Positions 46,667 through 54,706 of a stretch of DNA of 64,000 nucleotides are shown here, piece by piece. The stretch is from Bradyrhizobium sp. ORS 285. GTDB lineage: Bacteria; Pseudomonadota; Alphaproteobacteria; Rhizobiales; Xanthobacteraceae. The first letter of the stretch is position 1; every line of letters starts with the position of its first letter. The stretch covers positions 1,922,001 through 1,986,000 of the forward strand of contig NZ_LT859959.1 of NCBI RefSeq assembly GCF_900176205.1. Direction: 5' to 3'. The translations under genes and the position numbers were made by a program. The notes beneath the pieces were generated by a model. The model saw only the letters and a list, made by a program, of their open reading frames with translations. It searched no databases and had not been told where the DNA came from.

Positions 46667-47554
46667 TTAGCTCTGCTTGGCTGGCTGGAATGGATCCAGT
46701 CCGCACGCCATCTGATAGTAGAGCTCGTAGCGGGGATGATTGGCGACGAGACCGCGGCTGTCGATCGCGTGATCGATCAAGGCTTCCAGCAGCATGCGAG
46801 CGCCCTTGGGCGGCAGATGCACGCCGTCGAAATCGAATTCGGGGCGCAGCAGATCGCCCTTTGTCAGGTCGGACCAGCGGTCGACCATGAACAGGTTCAC
46901 TGAGCGCACCTTCTGCGCCAATTTCCAGTTGAACGCCTGAACCAGCTTGGTGCGGACGGAGACGGGACAGTCGTAGTTCTGCAGCTCGCGCACACGCGCT
47001 TCCTGCCGAGTCGGTGGAACGACGCTCTGCACATAGATGCGCCTGAAGCCGGCTTTGACCAGCTGATCGAGCCCGGCGGTGAAGGGCCCGAGCCTCGCCT
47101 CGATAGCCTCGTCGATCAGGTCCCAGGGCACGAGCGGCTTGTCGAGCAGAGGCAGCGTCGTCGCGAACGGCGGCACGAAATCGTGGCTGTCCTTCAGCAG
47201 CTGCAGGATCGGCCCGCGCACATCGATCTCGCCGACGGTGAGCATGATCAGCGGCGGGTGCACGGCCTGGCCGGCCGCCTTGGCAATGGCGAAATCGACC
47301 TCGTCCATCGACAGATGCGTCGCGCGACCGTTGCGGACGAGGCCCTCATATTCCAGGAAGGCGATGAAGTCGGCATGAAACTCGCCGCTATCCGGATTGT
47401 AGAGCTCTCGCGCCGTGGCGCCCGGAATGTATTTCGTGCGGGCCATCACCCATCCGCCTGTCCATCGCTCCCGGAACACCATGTTGCGGTAGGGCAGGGA
47501 ATGGCTGTCGCCGACGATATAGACCGGCAGAACCGTTTCGAGCTCGGTGTCCAC
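46667..47554 (-). CDS. SGNH hydrolase-type protein
   Basis: A 295-residue protein without a signal peptide. YIVGDSHSLPYRNMVF gives an SGNH-type GDSH nucleophile, and FDFDGVHLPPKGARML gives the Asp/His pair near the C-terminus. TVGEIDVRG may be the Asn/Gly-type block region. I set the start at the GTG 47554, which follows GAGAGGA; longer readings overlap the GSCFA gene deeply and are unlikely. The role is probably esterase or acyl transfer acting with its neighbours, but the substrate is unknown. Confidence 0.72.
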   Translation of the reverse strand: MDTELETVLPVYIVGDSHSLPYRNMVFRERWTGGWVMARTKYIPGATARELYNPDSGEFHADFIAFLEYEGLVRNGRATHLSMDEVDFAIAKAAGQAVHPPLIMLTVGEIDVRGPILQLLKDSHDFVPPFATTLPLLDKPLVPWDLIDEAIEARLGPFTAGLDQLVKAGFRRIYVQSVVPPTRQEARVRELQNYDCPVSVRTKLVQAFNWKLAQKVRSVNLFMVDRWSDLTKGDLLRPEFDFDGVHLPPKGARMLLEALIDHAIDSRGLVANHPRYELYYQMACGLDPFQPAKQS

Positions 47555-47597
47555 GCTTATGCGTCCTCTCACATCACAGGCTGGCGTTGGCAGCCGC

Positions 47598-48692
47598 TCA
47601 TCGTCCAATCGTCCTGCTAGCAGCCAGCGCGCGGTAGAACTCGTTCTCGTCGCAGATGATCTGCGCCACGGGCGCCGCAGCGGCCGGCCGCTTGACGTCG
47701 TAGTCACCAGAGGATCGCGCCGCGTCGCCAGCGCCATCCTTGGTGAATTGGGCGAAGAACACGGCCATCGCACGCGCGACGCCCTCGGCTGTGACCGTGC
47801 GGGCATCTTCGGCGAAATATGACCCGGCGTTCTTCGCATTGGTGATGATCTCGTAGGACGCGAAGTAATGCACGTGGTCGTAGCGTCGGACCATCTCCTC
47901 GGCGGCGACGCGCAGCACGCTCTTCGAATAGGTCGTAGCCTGCAGAACGTGGCGAGGCTCCATGGTGGCCGCGAGCGGCACGGGCGAGACCGTCAGGATG
48001 ATCTTCAGCTGCGGATTGGCCGCCGACATCAGGTTGATCGCCTCGCCGAGATAGCCGGTGGTCTCCGCGACCGAGAGATTGTGGAAGGCGTATTTGGCAT
48101 CGTCGTACTCACCGGCGCTGCCGCAGCCCGGGCAAGTCGGATACACAGTGCCGTCGAGCTTGGACACCCAGCTCTCGGTCAGGCCGAGCGTGAAGATGAA
48201 GATGTCCGTGGTTTCGATCAGCTGCCGGACCGCCTGCAAATGCCGCTCCAGATCGGCTTCGGCCTCGACCATCGAGACGTAGCCGCGCGGCGTGATGCGG
48301 GGGCGCAGCAGGTCGAACACCCAACCGTCGGGGTTGGTCCAGAACTGATCGGCCGGCCGGAAGCCGCCGAATGCCCGTTGCAGCAACTGCAGCAGCTGCA
48401 GCGTGCTGTAGATGTTGCCGTAGCGGGCGGAGAACACGCCATAACCGAAGCGCTCCTCCTGCTCGGGCGTGAGATGCGGCGGCGCGGGCTCGGTGACGTA
48501 GTAATTGTAGCCGCGCTCCTTCAGGGCGCGCGAGATGTGCTGCGCGAAACAGCTTCCGGCCGAAGCGATCCGCTGCTCCGGACCGAAACGCAGCTGTGCC
48601 GTTAGATGCGGATCGAGATCCGGCGTGCTGCGCTCGGCGACCGCCTGGCGCCAAAAGCTGCTTGGAGGCAGCGTGGTGTAGGGGCAGTTCAT
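47598..48692 (-). CDS. GSCFA domain protein
   Basis: A 364-residue protein with the family-naming motif in SAGSCFAQHISRAL. GSCFA proteins are SGNH-like enzymes found in surface-polysaccharide loci, with a function that is mostly unproven. Other conserved stretches are GYGVFSARYGNIYST, FTLGLTESWVSK and ILTVSPVPLAATM. The start giving MNCPYTTLPPSSFW is typical of the family. The gene is upstream of the SGNH-type gene at 46667-47554, and the two share a 43-bp gap. Confidence 0.82.
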   Translation of the reverse strand: MNCPYTTLPPSSFWRQAVAERSTPDLDPHLTAQLRFGPEQRIASAGSCFAQHISRALKERGYNYYVTEPAPPHLTPEQEERFGYGVFSARYGNIYSTLQLLQLLQRAFGGFRPADQFWTNPDGWVFDLLRPRITPRGYVSMVEAEADLERHLQAVRQLIETTDIFIFTLGLTESWVSKLDGTVYPTCPGCGSAGEYDDAKYAFHNLSVAETTGYLGEAINLMSAANPQLKIILTVSPVPLAATMEPRHVLQATTYSKSVLRVAAEEMVRRYDHVHYFASYEIITNAKNAGSYFAEDARTVTAEGVARAMAVFFAQFTKDGAGDAARSSGDYDVKRPAAAAPVAQIICDENEFYRALAASRTIGR

Positions 48693-48753
48693 GCATTCAC
48701 CCTCTGGGCGTGCGGAGCTGCAGGATGATCGGGCGGTGCTGCGCACATCATCG

Positions 48754-49707
48754 TCAGGCTCTCGGCTTCATGCCGAGGTAGGAATGAACGATGAACTTGG
48801 TCCCCTGAATCGAGTAGTCGCCGCAATGGCTGGCGACGATCTTGAACCGGCTGACGAGGTCGGCCCAGGCCTTGCGCTCGCCGGCCGCGGGGTCGGCCTC
48901 GTTGCAGTTCCAATCATCGAAGCAGATCACCGCGCCCTTCGCGATGAAGCCGCGCTCGAAGCACGGCACCAGCGCATCCATGGTCGACGAATAGAGGTCG
49001 CCGTCGAAATGGATCAACGCCAGCCGCGTGTCGTCAGGCAATTGCTTGACGGTGTCGGCGAACCAGCCCTCATAGATCTGGACCCGGCTCGGCGGAATGA
49101 TGGCTTCCACCATGGTGCGCAATTCGTTGGCGCTGAGAATGCGACAGCCGCCCTTGGACCAGGTGCCGGACTTCACGTGCTGCGAAGCCAGGTCGACCGG
49201 GGCGGTGATCTCAGGCAGCCCTTCGAAACTGTCGAACAGCCGCAGCTTGCGCAGCGGCTGGTTCGGCTGATAGCGCGGGTCGAACACCATCGCATTCGCG
49301 AGGGTGCGCGCGGTGAAGCCGCCCATGGTGCCGAATTCGGCGACGTCGCCTTTGACATCGGCGCTGTTGATGTACATCACGCTCAAGGTCAGTGTGCGCG
49401 CGATCTCCTTGGCAGGGAGAATGAGAACGTCGTCGACGTCGAAGAACAGATAGGGCGCGCTGATTTTGTGTGCGTCGAGCCGTTCGAGCGCTTCGGTCTG
49501 CCGCGTCCGGGGCTCGGGCGCGTCCGCGGCCTCTTCCGTGGCCGTCACGGGCACCGGTGCAGGTTCGGGGGCAGACCCCGGAGCCGGAACGTTCTGCTGC
49601 CGTTCCGGGGGCGGCTGTCCCATCAGTGCGCGCTTGATCGAGCGCAGCTTGAACAGTGTTTGGGGGGGCAGACCTTCGGCGATCGCCACTTTCAATGACT
49701 TCGTCAT
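48754..49707 (-). CDS. TylF/MycF-type O-methyltransferase, copy 2
   Basis: A 317-residue paralog of the protein at 44629-45609. It shares VAEFGTMGGFTARTLA, RLFDSFEGLPEITAPVD, EGWFADTVKQLPDDTR, LIHFDGDLYSSTMDALVP and VICFDDWN. A proline-rich linker (about 35-75) separates the N-terminus from the core. It is the first gene of the leftward group ending at 44629. A perfect eight-base-arm palindrome 53 bp upstream may be its operator. Probable role is sugar O-methylation, with an acceptor or position different from copy 1. Confidence 0.87.
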   Translation of the reverse strand: MTKSLKVAIAEGLPPQTLFKLRSIKRALMGQPPPERQQNVPAPGSAPEPAPVPVTATEEAADAPEPRTRQTEALERLDAHKISAPYLFFDVDDVLILPAKEIARTLTLSVMYINSADVKGDVAEFGTMGGFTARTLANAMVFDPRYQPNQPLRKLRLFDSFEGLPEITAPVDLASQHVKSGTWSKGGCRILSANELRTMVEAIIPPSRVQIYEGWFADTVKQLPDDTRLALIHFDGDLYSSTMDALVPCFERGFIAKGAVICFDDWNCNEADPAAGERKAWADLVSRFKIVASHCGDYSIQGTKFIVHSYLGMKPRA

Positions 49708-49759
49708 GACAGCCCCGTTCCCCGCCGCTCGCGTTGTTGGCTGCTATTTTATAGATGCA

Positions 49760-49778
49760 TTTTGCGAAGATCGCAAAA
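49760..49778. promoter_or_regulatory. Perfect palindrome upstream of the TylF-type operon
   Basis: TTTTGCGA at 49760-49767 and TCGCAAAA at 49771-49778 form perfect eight-base arms around AGA. The site is 53-71 bp upstream of the ATG at 49707, within an A/T-rich patch (CTATTTTATAGATGC), which is where a promoter or operator would lie. No regulator is identified. Confidence 0.45.
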
Positions 49779-50059
49779 GCGGTATGCACGATCCTCACCC
49801 GTTTTGCGTGGGTCGCAGCCCCGGGCAGGTCGGGAACGGGCATCCCGGCTGCCGGTGTTCGAGCCCTTGCCATGTGCGCGGCGACGACGAATTGGCCCGC
49901 ATCTTTTGATGCACCACCGTTGTCGAGTGCCGCGACGAAAAATATCGCTCTTATGGTTCTCTGTCGCCAACCCGCCTCATGCAGAGGGACGTACGCGTCG
50001 TCACGATACGTAGAGGTGGGCTGCAACGGACGTGACGGCTGTGTCAGACGAGCACAGTC

Positions 50060-50370
50060 CGGCGCGGACGGCAAAGTCGTGTGGTCCTGGCCTCTCGACG
50101 CTGGGGTCAAGCTCGTGGGCGCTTTGACGGCGCGTATGGGCCATGGGGGCAGGAACGCCGATCCCCAGGGAGAGCACGAAGGACACCGTTAAAGCCGATC
50201 GCGCGGGGAAGGCCGGGTCGTCCGGCTGTACTCGTGGTACCTGCCGCCTGCATTCTTTTGAGCAGGCGGGCCACGGGCCTCAGCCGAGGTCCGGTCTTCC
50301 TCGCGCCCTCTCGTTCCGAGAGGGCGATGATCTCAGCATCACTCGGACGCCGGTGCGTCGCGAGAGCGCC
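50060..50370. repeat. Dispersed intergenic repeat element, copy 2
   Basis: Within the 685-bp gap between 49707 and 50393 I see no gene. The right half repeats, in order, blocks seen at 1-370. These are GTGTGGTCCTG, GCGCGGGGAAGGCCGGGT, a hairpin from CCGCCTGC and GCAGGCGG around ATTCTTTTGA, GGCGGGCCACGGGC, GCATCACTCGGACGC and GCGTCGCGAGA. The left half (49780-50059) shows nothing recognisable apart from the palindrome near 49760. Confidence 0.6.
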
Positions 50371-50392
50371 TGTCCACGCTCTCTTCTCGCCC

Positions 50393-51055
50393 TCATTCGA
50401 AGAAGATGAATTCGTGGTCGCCGGTGTAGCCGGAGCGCTTGAATTCGAAGGCCCATTCCTCGGGGGTGTGGAAGATGCGGCAGGTGAGTTGCCAGTACAT
50501 CAGGTTCACCTTCTCGCGCTCGTTGCGGTAGCCCTCGACGCAGAGATATTTGCCGCCGCGGCTGACGCGCTCCATCTCGCGCAAGGCTGCATCGAGATCG
50601 TAGTTGTAGAGATTGTGCAGCGTGTTGATCGAGATGACGAGGTCGAAATGCTTGTCCGGGTAGGGCAGCTTGGCCGCGGAGCCGACCTGGCAGAACGGCT
50701 TGACGCTCTCCATCGTGTGCTCAACGCCGTAGGACGAGATGTCGATGCCGGCGACTTCGAGGTCGGGAATAGCCTCGCGGAAATCGTGCAGGATGAATCC
50801 CTTGCCGGAGCCGACGTCGAGCACGCGCATGCCGGGCTTGATGCCGTAGGTCTCGATCATGGCGTCGGCGACCTTGCGCCAGCGGCCGTCATATTTGTAG
50901 CCGCCGTAGCCGGTCTCGCGGCTGCCGTCCCAGTAATCGTAGTCGTACTTGATCGCCATCTCCGCGACATCGGCCTTGTCGCGCTGGGTGACGCGCGCGA
51001 GGTAGTCGCGCTTGGTCGATTTGTGGACGAGACTGACGAACTCGCGATAGGCCAT
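50393..51055 (-). CDS. Class I SAM-dependent methyltransferase
   Basis: A 220-residue methyltransferase. Motif I is RVLDVGSGKGFILHDF, followed by VAGIDISSYG and LVISINTLHNLYNY. The start follows GGAG at six bases. It is the last gene of the large leftward operon 50393-60494, 27 bp after the APH-fold kinase gene. It could methylate the sugar made by this operon. The N-terminal RETGYGGYKYDGRW precedes the SAM domain and may help substrate recognition. Exact substrate unknown. Confidence 0.86.
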   Translation of the reverse strand: MAYREFVSLVHKSTKRDYLARVTQRDKADVAEMAIKYDYDYWDGSRETGYGGYKYDGRWRKVADAMIETYGIKPGMRVLDVGSGKGFILHDFREAIPDLEVAGIDISSYGVEHTMESVKPFCQVGSAAKLPYPDKHFDLVISINTLHNLYNYDLDAALREMERVSRGGKYLCVEGYRNEREKVNLMYWQLTCRIFHTPEEWAFEFKRSGYTGDHEFIFFE

Positions 51056-51082
51056 GAAGATCTCCGGGCGTGTGAGTGTCGA

Positions 51083-52126
51083 TTAATCGGAAGTGGCGCC
51101 GATCAGGCCGAGCTGCGCCTCGGCCTTGGCAAGCTGCGCGACGCAGCGCTGCGCCCAGGCGCCGGTGTCGGCGAAGGCGCGCCTGGTGGCGCCGAGCGGC
51201 AGGAAGTCGTTGAGAATGATGCAGGTCCATTTGACCTGGTAGGCGTCGATCAAGAGGCGGCAGCGCGCCACGCTGGCGGCGTCGAGCCCGAGGCCCTCGC
51301 TCAGGCGGTCGATGAAGTGCTCGTGCACGGCGAGCGGCACCGGCACCTCCGGCTGGCAGAAGAAGTCGGAGACGAGCTTGGCCGGATCGTCGCGCCCGGC
51401 ATATTCGAAATCGAGGAAGGTGAGCTTGCCCTGATCGTCGATCAGCGCATTGTGGAAGCCGAAATCGGACGGCGACAGGCAGATCTGGTCGGCGGGGATG
51501 GCGGTCTCGAATGCAAGCCCTTCGCCCGCAGCGCCGCGCAAAATGTTGGCTTTAACGTCGGCCCATTCCGGCTGCAGCCGCTCTGCCACGAAGGCCCTCG
51601 CTTCGGTCACATGCGGCACGTCGGCATCGAGCGTTGCGAGCCGCGCGACGCGGCGCTCGACGGTGGCGAGATGTTCGGCGAGCGAGAAGCAGGCCTCCGA
51701 TCCCGGCGCCAGGGCAGGGCGGGGTGGGGCGTTCACCGCGAGCACGAAGTCGATCGCGGCATCGACATGAACAGGCGCCAGTTCGGGCGCGGTCAGCTTG
51801 CGTCCCTCGACGAAGCTGTAGAGGCCGGCCTGCTCGGCGCGATCGCAGGCCAGAGGCTCCGGCACGACGCGGACGCCGTGCGACCAGGCATGGCTGATGA
51901 AACTCCACTCCGCGCCGAGCCGGTCGCGGGTGTCGCGGGCGTCGGTGAAGTAGCGCTTGAGGACCAGCGGGCCAGCTTCAGTATCGAGACGGAAGACCTG
52001 GTTGTTGCGGCCGCCGGCGAGCCGCGTCAGCGCCGTCGGGCTCGCCTTGCCGGCCTGCGCGGTGAGGCGCTGCGCCAACGCCAGTAGGGCGGCATCGGCC
52101 TCGGCGCTGGCCTCAGCCGCGGTCAC
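51083..52126 (-). CDS. APH-fold phosphotransferase
   Basis: About 347 residues with the aminoglycoside-phosphotransferase/choline-kinase fold. LTRLAGGRNNQVFRLD is the nucleotide loop, PLVLKRYF holds the Lys, SDFGFHNALI is the catalytic-loop equivalent (Asp, Asn), and FLDFEYAGRDDPAK is the metal-binding Asp. In sugar loci such kinases phosphorylate sugars or alcohol precursors, which is the likely role here. The GTG at 52126 overlaps the HAD gene end by 14 bp; an ATG at 52189 would overlap it by 77 bp. Resistance function is not implied. Confidence 0.8.
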   Translation of the reverse strand: MTAAEASAEADAALLALAQRLTAQAGKASPTALTRLAGGRNNQVFRLDTEAGPLVLKRYFTDARDTRDRLGAEWSFISHAWSHGVRVVPEPLACDRAEQAGLYSFVEGRKLTAPELAPVHVDAAIDFVLAVNAPPRPALAPGSEACFSLAEHLATVERRVARLATLDADVPHVTEARAFVAERLQPEWADVKANILRGAAGEGLAFETAIPADQICLSPSDFGFHNALIDDQGKLTFLDFEYAGRDDPAKLVSDFFCQPEVPVPLAVHEHFIDRLSEGLGLDAASVARCRLLIDAYQVKWTCIILNDFLPLGATRRAFADTGAWAQRCVAQLAKAEAQLGLIGATSD

Positions 52127-52727
52127 GGAGATCCGCCGCGATCTCGGCCCACGACGCGCGGCGTTCGTAAGGCACGGCCTTGGCCGCAAACTGGTTCTCC
52201 GGATCGAACAGCACCTTGCGCATGCCGTCCGGGAATCCGCTCATGCCGAGGATCTCCGGAAGATCGTCGACGAAGACCTCGCAGCCCAGCGCATGGGCAC
52301 GGGCGACCTTCTCGTCCTTGGTCAGCTCGAAGAACACCCTATCAGGCGCGATCTGGCCGTGCGCAGAGCCCATCAGGCCGCGATCGGTCAGGAAGCCGCG
52401 CGCGGCGGCATGCATGTCGTGCTTCGGCCCGAGAATGGGATGCTTGGTCTTATGGCTGACGATGAACAGGTCGTGGCCGGCGCCGCGGGCGGCCGTGACG
52501 AATTCGGCGAACCCAGGATAGGGCGACACCAGGTCCATGCGGGCACCGTAGACATAGCCCTGCAACTCCGTGAAGTCGTCCTTGCGCCCGGAGCCGTTGA
52601 GATGGTCGCGGACGCTGTTCTTGTCGCGGCCGAGATCGGCCGGGATCAGGCCGCGCTCCAGCGCAGCCGCATGAAACACGCCGTCATAGCAGGCGATCGT
52701 GTTGTCGAAGTCGATCCCGATCCGCAT
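52113..52727 (-). CDS. HAD-family phosphatase
   Basis: A 204-residue HAD-superfamily hydrolase. Motif I is IGIDFDNTIACYDG, with both Asp, motif II is the Ser in LFIVSHKTKH, and motif IV is VFVDDLPEIL. The long insert between motifs I and II is a helical cap. In this operon a phosphatase could do what GmhB does in the core pathway, removing a phosphate between kinase and nucleotidyl transfer. That assignment is inferred from context. It lies 9 bp after the end of the upstream gene's reading direction (HAD start 52727, dehydrogenase stop 52737). Confidence 0.82.
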   Translation of the reverse strand: MRIGIDFDNTIACYDGVFHAAALERGLIPADLGRDKNSVRDHLNGSGRKDDFTELQGYVYGARMDLVSPYPGFAEFVTAARGAGHDLFIVSHKTKHPILGPKHDMHAAARGFLTDRGLMGSAHGQIAPDRVFFELTKDEKVARAHALGCEVFVDDLPEILGMSGFPDGMRKVLFDPENQFAAKAVPYERRASWAEIAADLRDRG

Positions 52728-52736
52728 GGCCAGAAC

Positions 52737-53774
52737 TTAAGCCAGCGACATGTCGATCAGAGGACGGCCGACCTTGCCGGCGGCGAGGTCCTGCAGCGCC
52801 TGGTCTGCCTGGGCGAGGCTGTAGGGCTTCGACAGCAGGTCGCGCACCGGGAAGCGGCCGGAGCTCAAAAGCCGCCCGTAGCGCCCGTAATCGCGGTCCG
52901 GCACGCTGTCGCCGCCCCAGGTGCCGAGCAGGCTCTTGCCTTGGTTGAAGACGCCGGGGTTCAAGGTCAGCGCCGCGCCGTGCTTGGCATTGCCGATCAC
53001 GACCGCGCGGCCGCCCTGTTGGCGGGTCGCGTTGACGGCCTGATCCATCACGCCGGGGATGCCGGAGGATTCGACCGCGAGATCAACGCCCTGCGGCACG
53101 ATCTTCTTGATCTCGGCCAGCACGTCGGAGGCCGCATCGATCACATGCGTCGCGCCATAGATCTGCGCCAGCGCGCGGCGGGTCGGGTTCGGATCGATGC
53201 CGATCACCGGCATCGCTCCGGCCAAAGCCGCCGCCATCAGCGCGTTCAAGCCGATCCCGCCGGTGCCGAACACGGCGACCGCGTCGCCCGGCTGCACCTT
53301 CAGCACGTTGTAGACGGCGCCCATGCCGGTCGGCGCGGCGCAGCCGAGCAGCACGGCGACATCCATCGGCAGGTCCGGCGGCAGCAGGGTCAGGCGGTTC
53401 TCGCTGACCACCGAATGACGCTGGAAGGTGGTGACGCCGCCGGCGTTGACCTTCTTGCCGTCCCAGTCATAGACGGCGCCGCCGGCCTCGATGCCGGTGC
53501 CCTTGATCCAGGACAGCACGACCTTGTCGCCGACCTTGACCTTGGTGACGGCGCTGCCGGTCTCGATGACCGTGCCGGTGCCCTCATGGCCGAGGCAATG
53601 CGGCACCCATTTGTCCTCGCCCTTATCGCCGCGCCACTCCATCACCTGGGTGCCGCAGGCGCCGGAATAGGCGATCTCGACCAGCACCTGGCCCGGCTTC
53701 AAGGCGGGCGTCTCGATCTCGGCGAGCACGAGCGGCTGGCCGGTCTGGACCAGGAGGGCAGCTTGGGTCTTCAT
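52737..53774 (-). CDS. Zinc-dependent medium-chain dehydrogenase
   Basis: A 345-residue medium-chain dehydrogenase. Catalytic zinc ligands are the Cys in SGACGTQ, His-Glu in CLGHEGTG, and the Cys in LLGCAAPTGMG. The cofactor fold has VAVFGTGGIGLNALMAAALAG. The four-cysteine structural-zinc lobe is absent, replaced by a segment beginning SWIKGTGIEAGG, although overall similarity is to class III-like alcohol dehydrogenases. It would oxidise or reduce a sugar or alcohol intermediate of the operon. Specificity for NAD or NADP and the substrate are not determinable here. Confidence 0.85.
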   Translation of the reverse strand: MKTQAALLVQTGQPLVLAEIETPALKPGQVLVEIAYSGACGTQVMEWRGDKGEDKWVPHCLGHEGTGTVIETGSAVTKVKVGDKVVLSWIKGTGIEAGGAVYDWDGKKVNAGGVTTFQRHSVVSENRLTLLPPDLPMDVAVLLGCAAPTGMGAVYNVLKVQPGDAVAVFGTGGIGLNALMAAALAGAMPVIGIDPNPTRRALAQIYGATHVIDAASDVLAEIKKIVPQGVDLAVESSGIPGVMDQAVNATRQQGGRAVVIGNAKHGAALTLNPGVFNQGKSLLGTWGGDSVPDRDYGRYGRLLSSGRFPVRDLLSKPYSLAQADQALQDLAAGKVGRPLIDMSLA

Positions 53775-53782
53775 GTGATGTC

Positions 53783-54706
53783 TCAGCTCAAGGCGTGGAT
53801 GATCTTGTCCGCGATCTGGTGGCCGGTCAGGCCGAGCACCTCGCGGGCATATTCCTGTTCACCGGACTTCTTGAAGAAGGCATCCGGCGTCCCGAACCGC
53901 AGGAATTTCTTCGCCTGCGTCTCGCTGTCGACGAGCCACTCGGAGACGGCGGCGCCGAAGCCGCCGATCAGCGAATGCTCCTCGATGGTCGCGACCAGCT
54001 TGAAGCGGCTGAAGGCCTGCTTGAGCTTGTCCTCGTCGAGCGGCTTCACGGTGTGGAAGCTGACGACCTCGGCCGAGATGCCCTTTTCCTTCAATCTGTG
54101 TGCGGCTTCAATGGCTTCCGGCAGCATGTTGCCGGTCGAGAGCAGGCAGACGTCGGAGCCTTCCTCCATCGTGATCGCTTTGCCGATCGCAAAATCCGCG
54201 ATGGGGCCCTTGTGAACCACCGGCTCACCCTTCTTGCCCATGCGGATGTAGACCGGACGGTCCTGCTTCATCGCCGCGCGCAAGGCGCCGCGCACCTCGA
54301 AGGCATCGCCCGGGCAGATCACGACCATGTTCGGGATCGAGCGCAGGAACGAGATGTCCTCGCAGGCATGATGGGTCGGGCCGAGGCCGGAATAGGCGAG
54401 GCCGGCGCCGACCGCGACGATGGTTACCGGGGCCTCGTGATAGCAGACGTCGGTGCGGATCTGCTCCAGGCAGCGCGTCGTCACGAATGGGGTGATCGTA
54501 TAGGCGACCGGGCGCAGGCCGTTCATTGCCATGCCGGCGGCGACGCCCATCATGTTGGCCTCGGCGACGCCGCAGTTGAAGAAGCGGCTCGGGTGCTTGT
54601 CCTTGAACTTGTCGAACAGGCGGTTGCCGATGTCGCCCGAGAGCATGACGACGCGGCTGTCCTCGTTGCCGAGCTTGGTCAGCTCGTCGGCGAAAGCATT
54701 TCTCAT
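53783..54706 (-). CDS. Transketolase-like protein, C-terminal half
   Basis: A 307-residue partner of the protein encoded at 54703-55551, with which its start overlaps (ATGA). It carries the pyrimidine-binding and C-terminal domains of transketolase. The catalytic Glu that activates thiamine diphosphate is in FNCGVAEANMMGVAAG, and GLGPTHHACEDISFLR and VYIRMGKKGEP match the sugar-phosphate side. Split transketolases of this kind occur in sugar and natural-product clusters, where they transfer two-carbon units. The acceptor and donor in this operon are unknown. Confidence 0.88.
   Translation of the reverse strand: MRNAFADELTKLGNEDSRVVMLSGDIGNRLFDKFKDKHPSRFFNCGVAEANMMGVAAGMAMNGLRPVAYTITPFVTTRCLEQIRTDVCYHEAPVTIVAVGAGLAYSGLGPTHHACEDISFLRSIPNMVVICPGDAFEVRGALRAAMKQDRPVYIRMGKKGEPVVHKGPIADFAIGKAITMEEGSDVCLLSTGNMLPEAIEAAHRLKEKGISAEVVSFHTVKPLDEDKLKQAFSRFKLVATIEEHSLIGGFGAAVSEWLVDSETQAKKFLRFGTPDAFFKKSGEQEYAREVLGLTGHQIADKIIHALS

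Noticed and set aside
51083..52126. Aminoglycoside resistance gene
   Set aside because: Only the fold is shared; the catalytic loop reads SDFGFHN, and the context is sugar biosynthesis.
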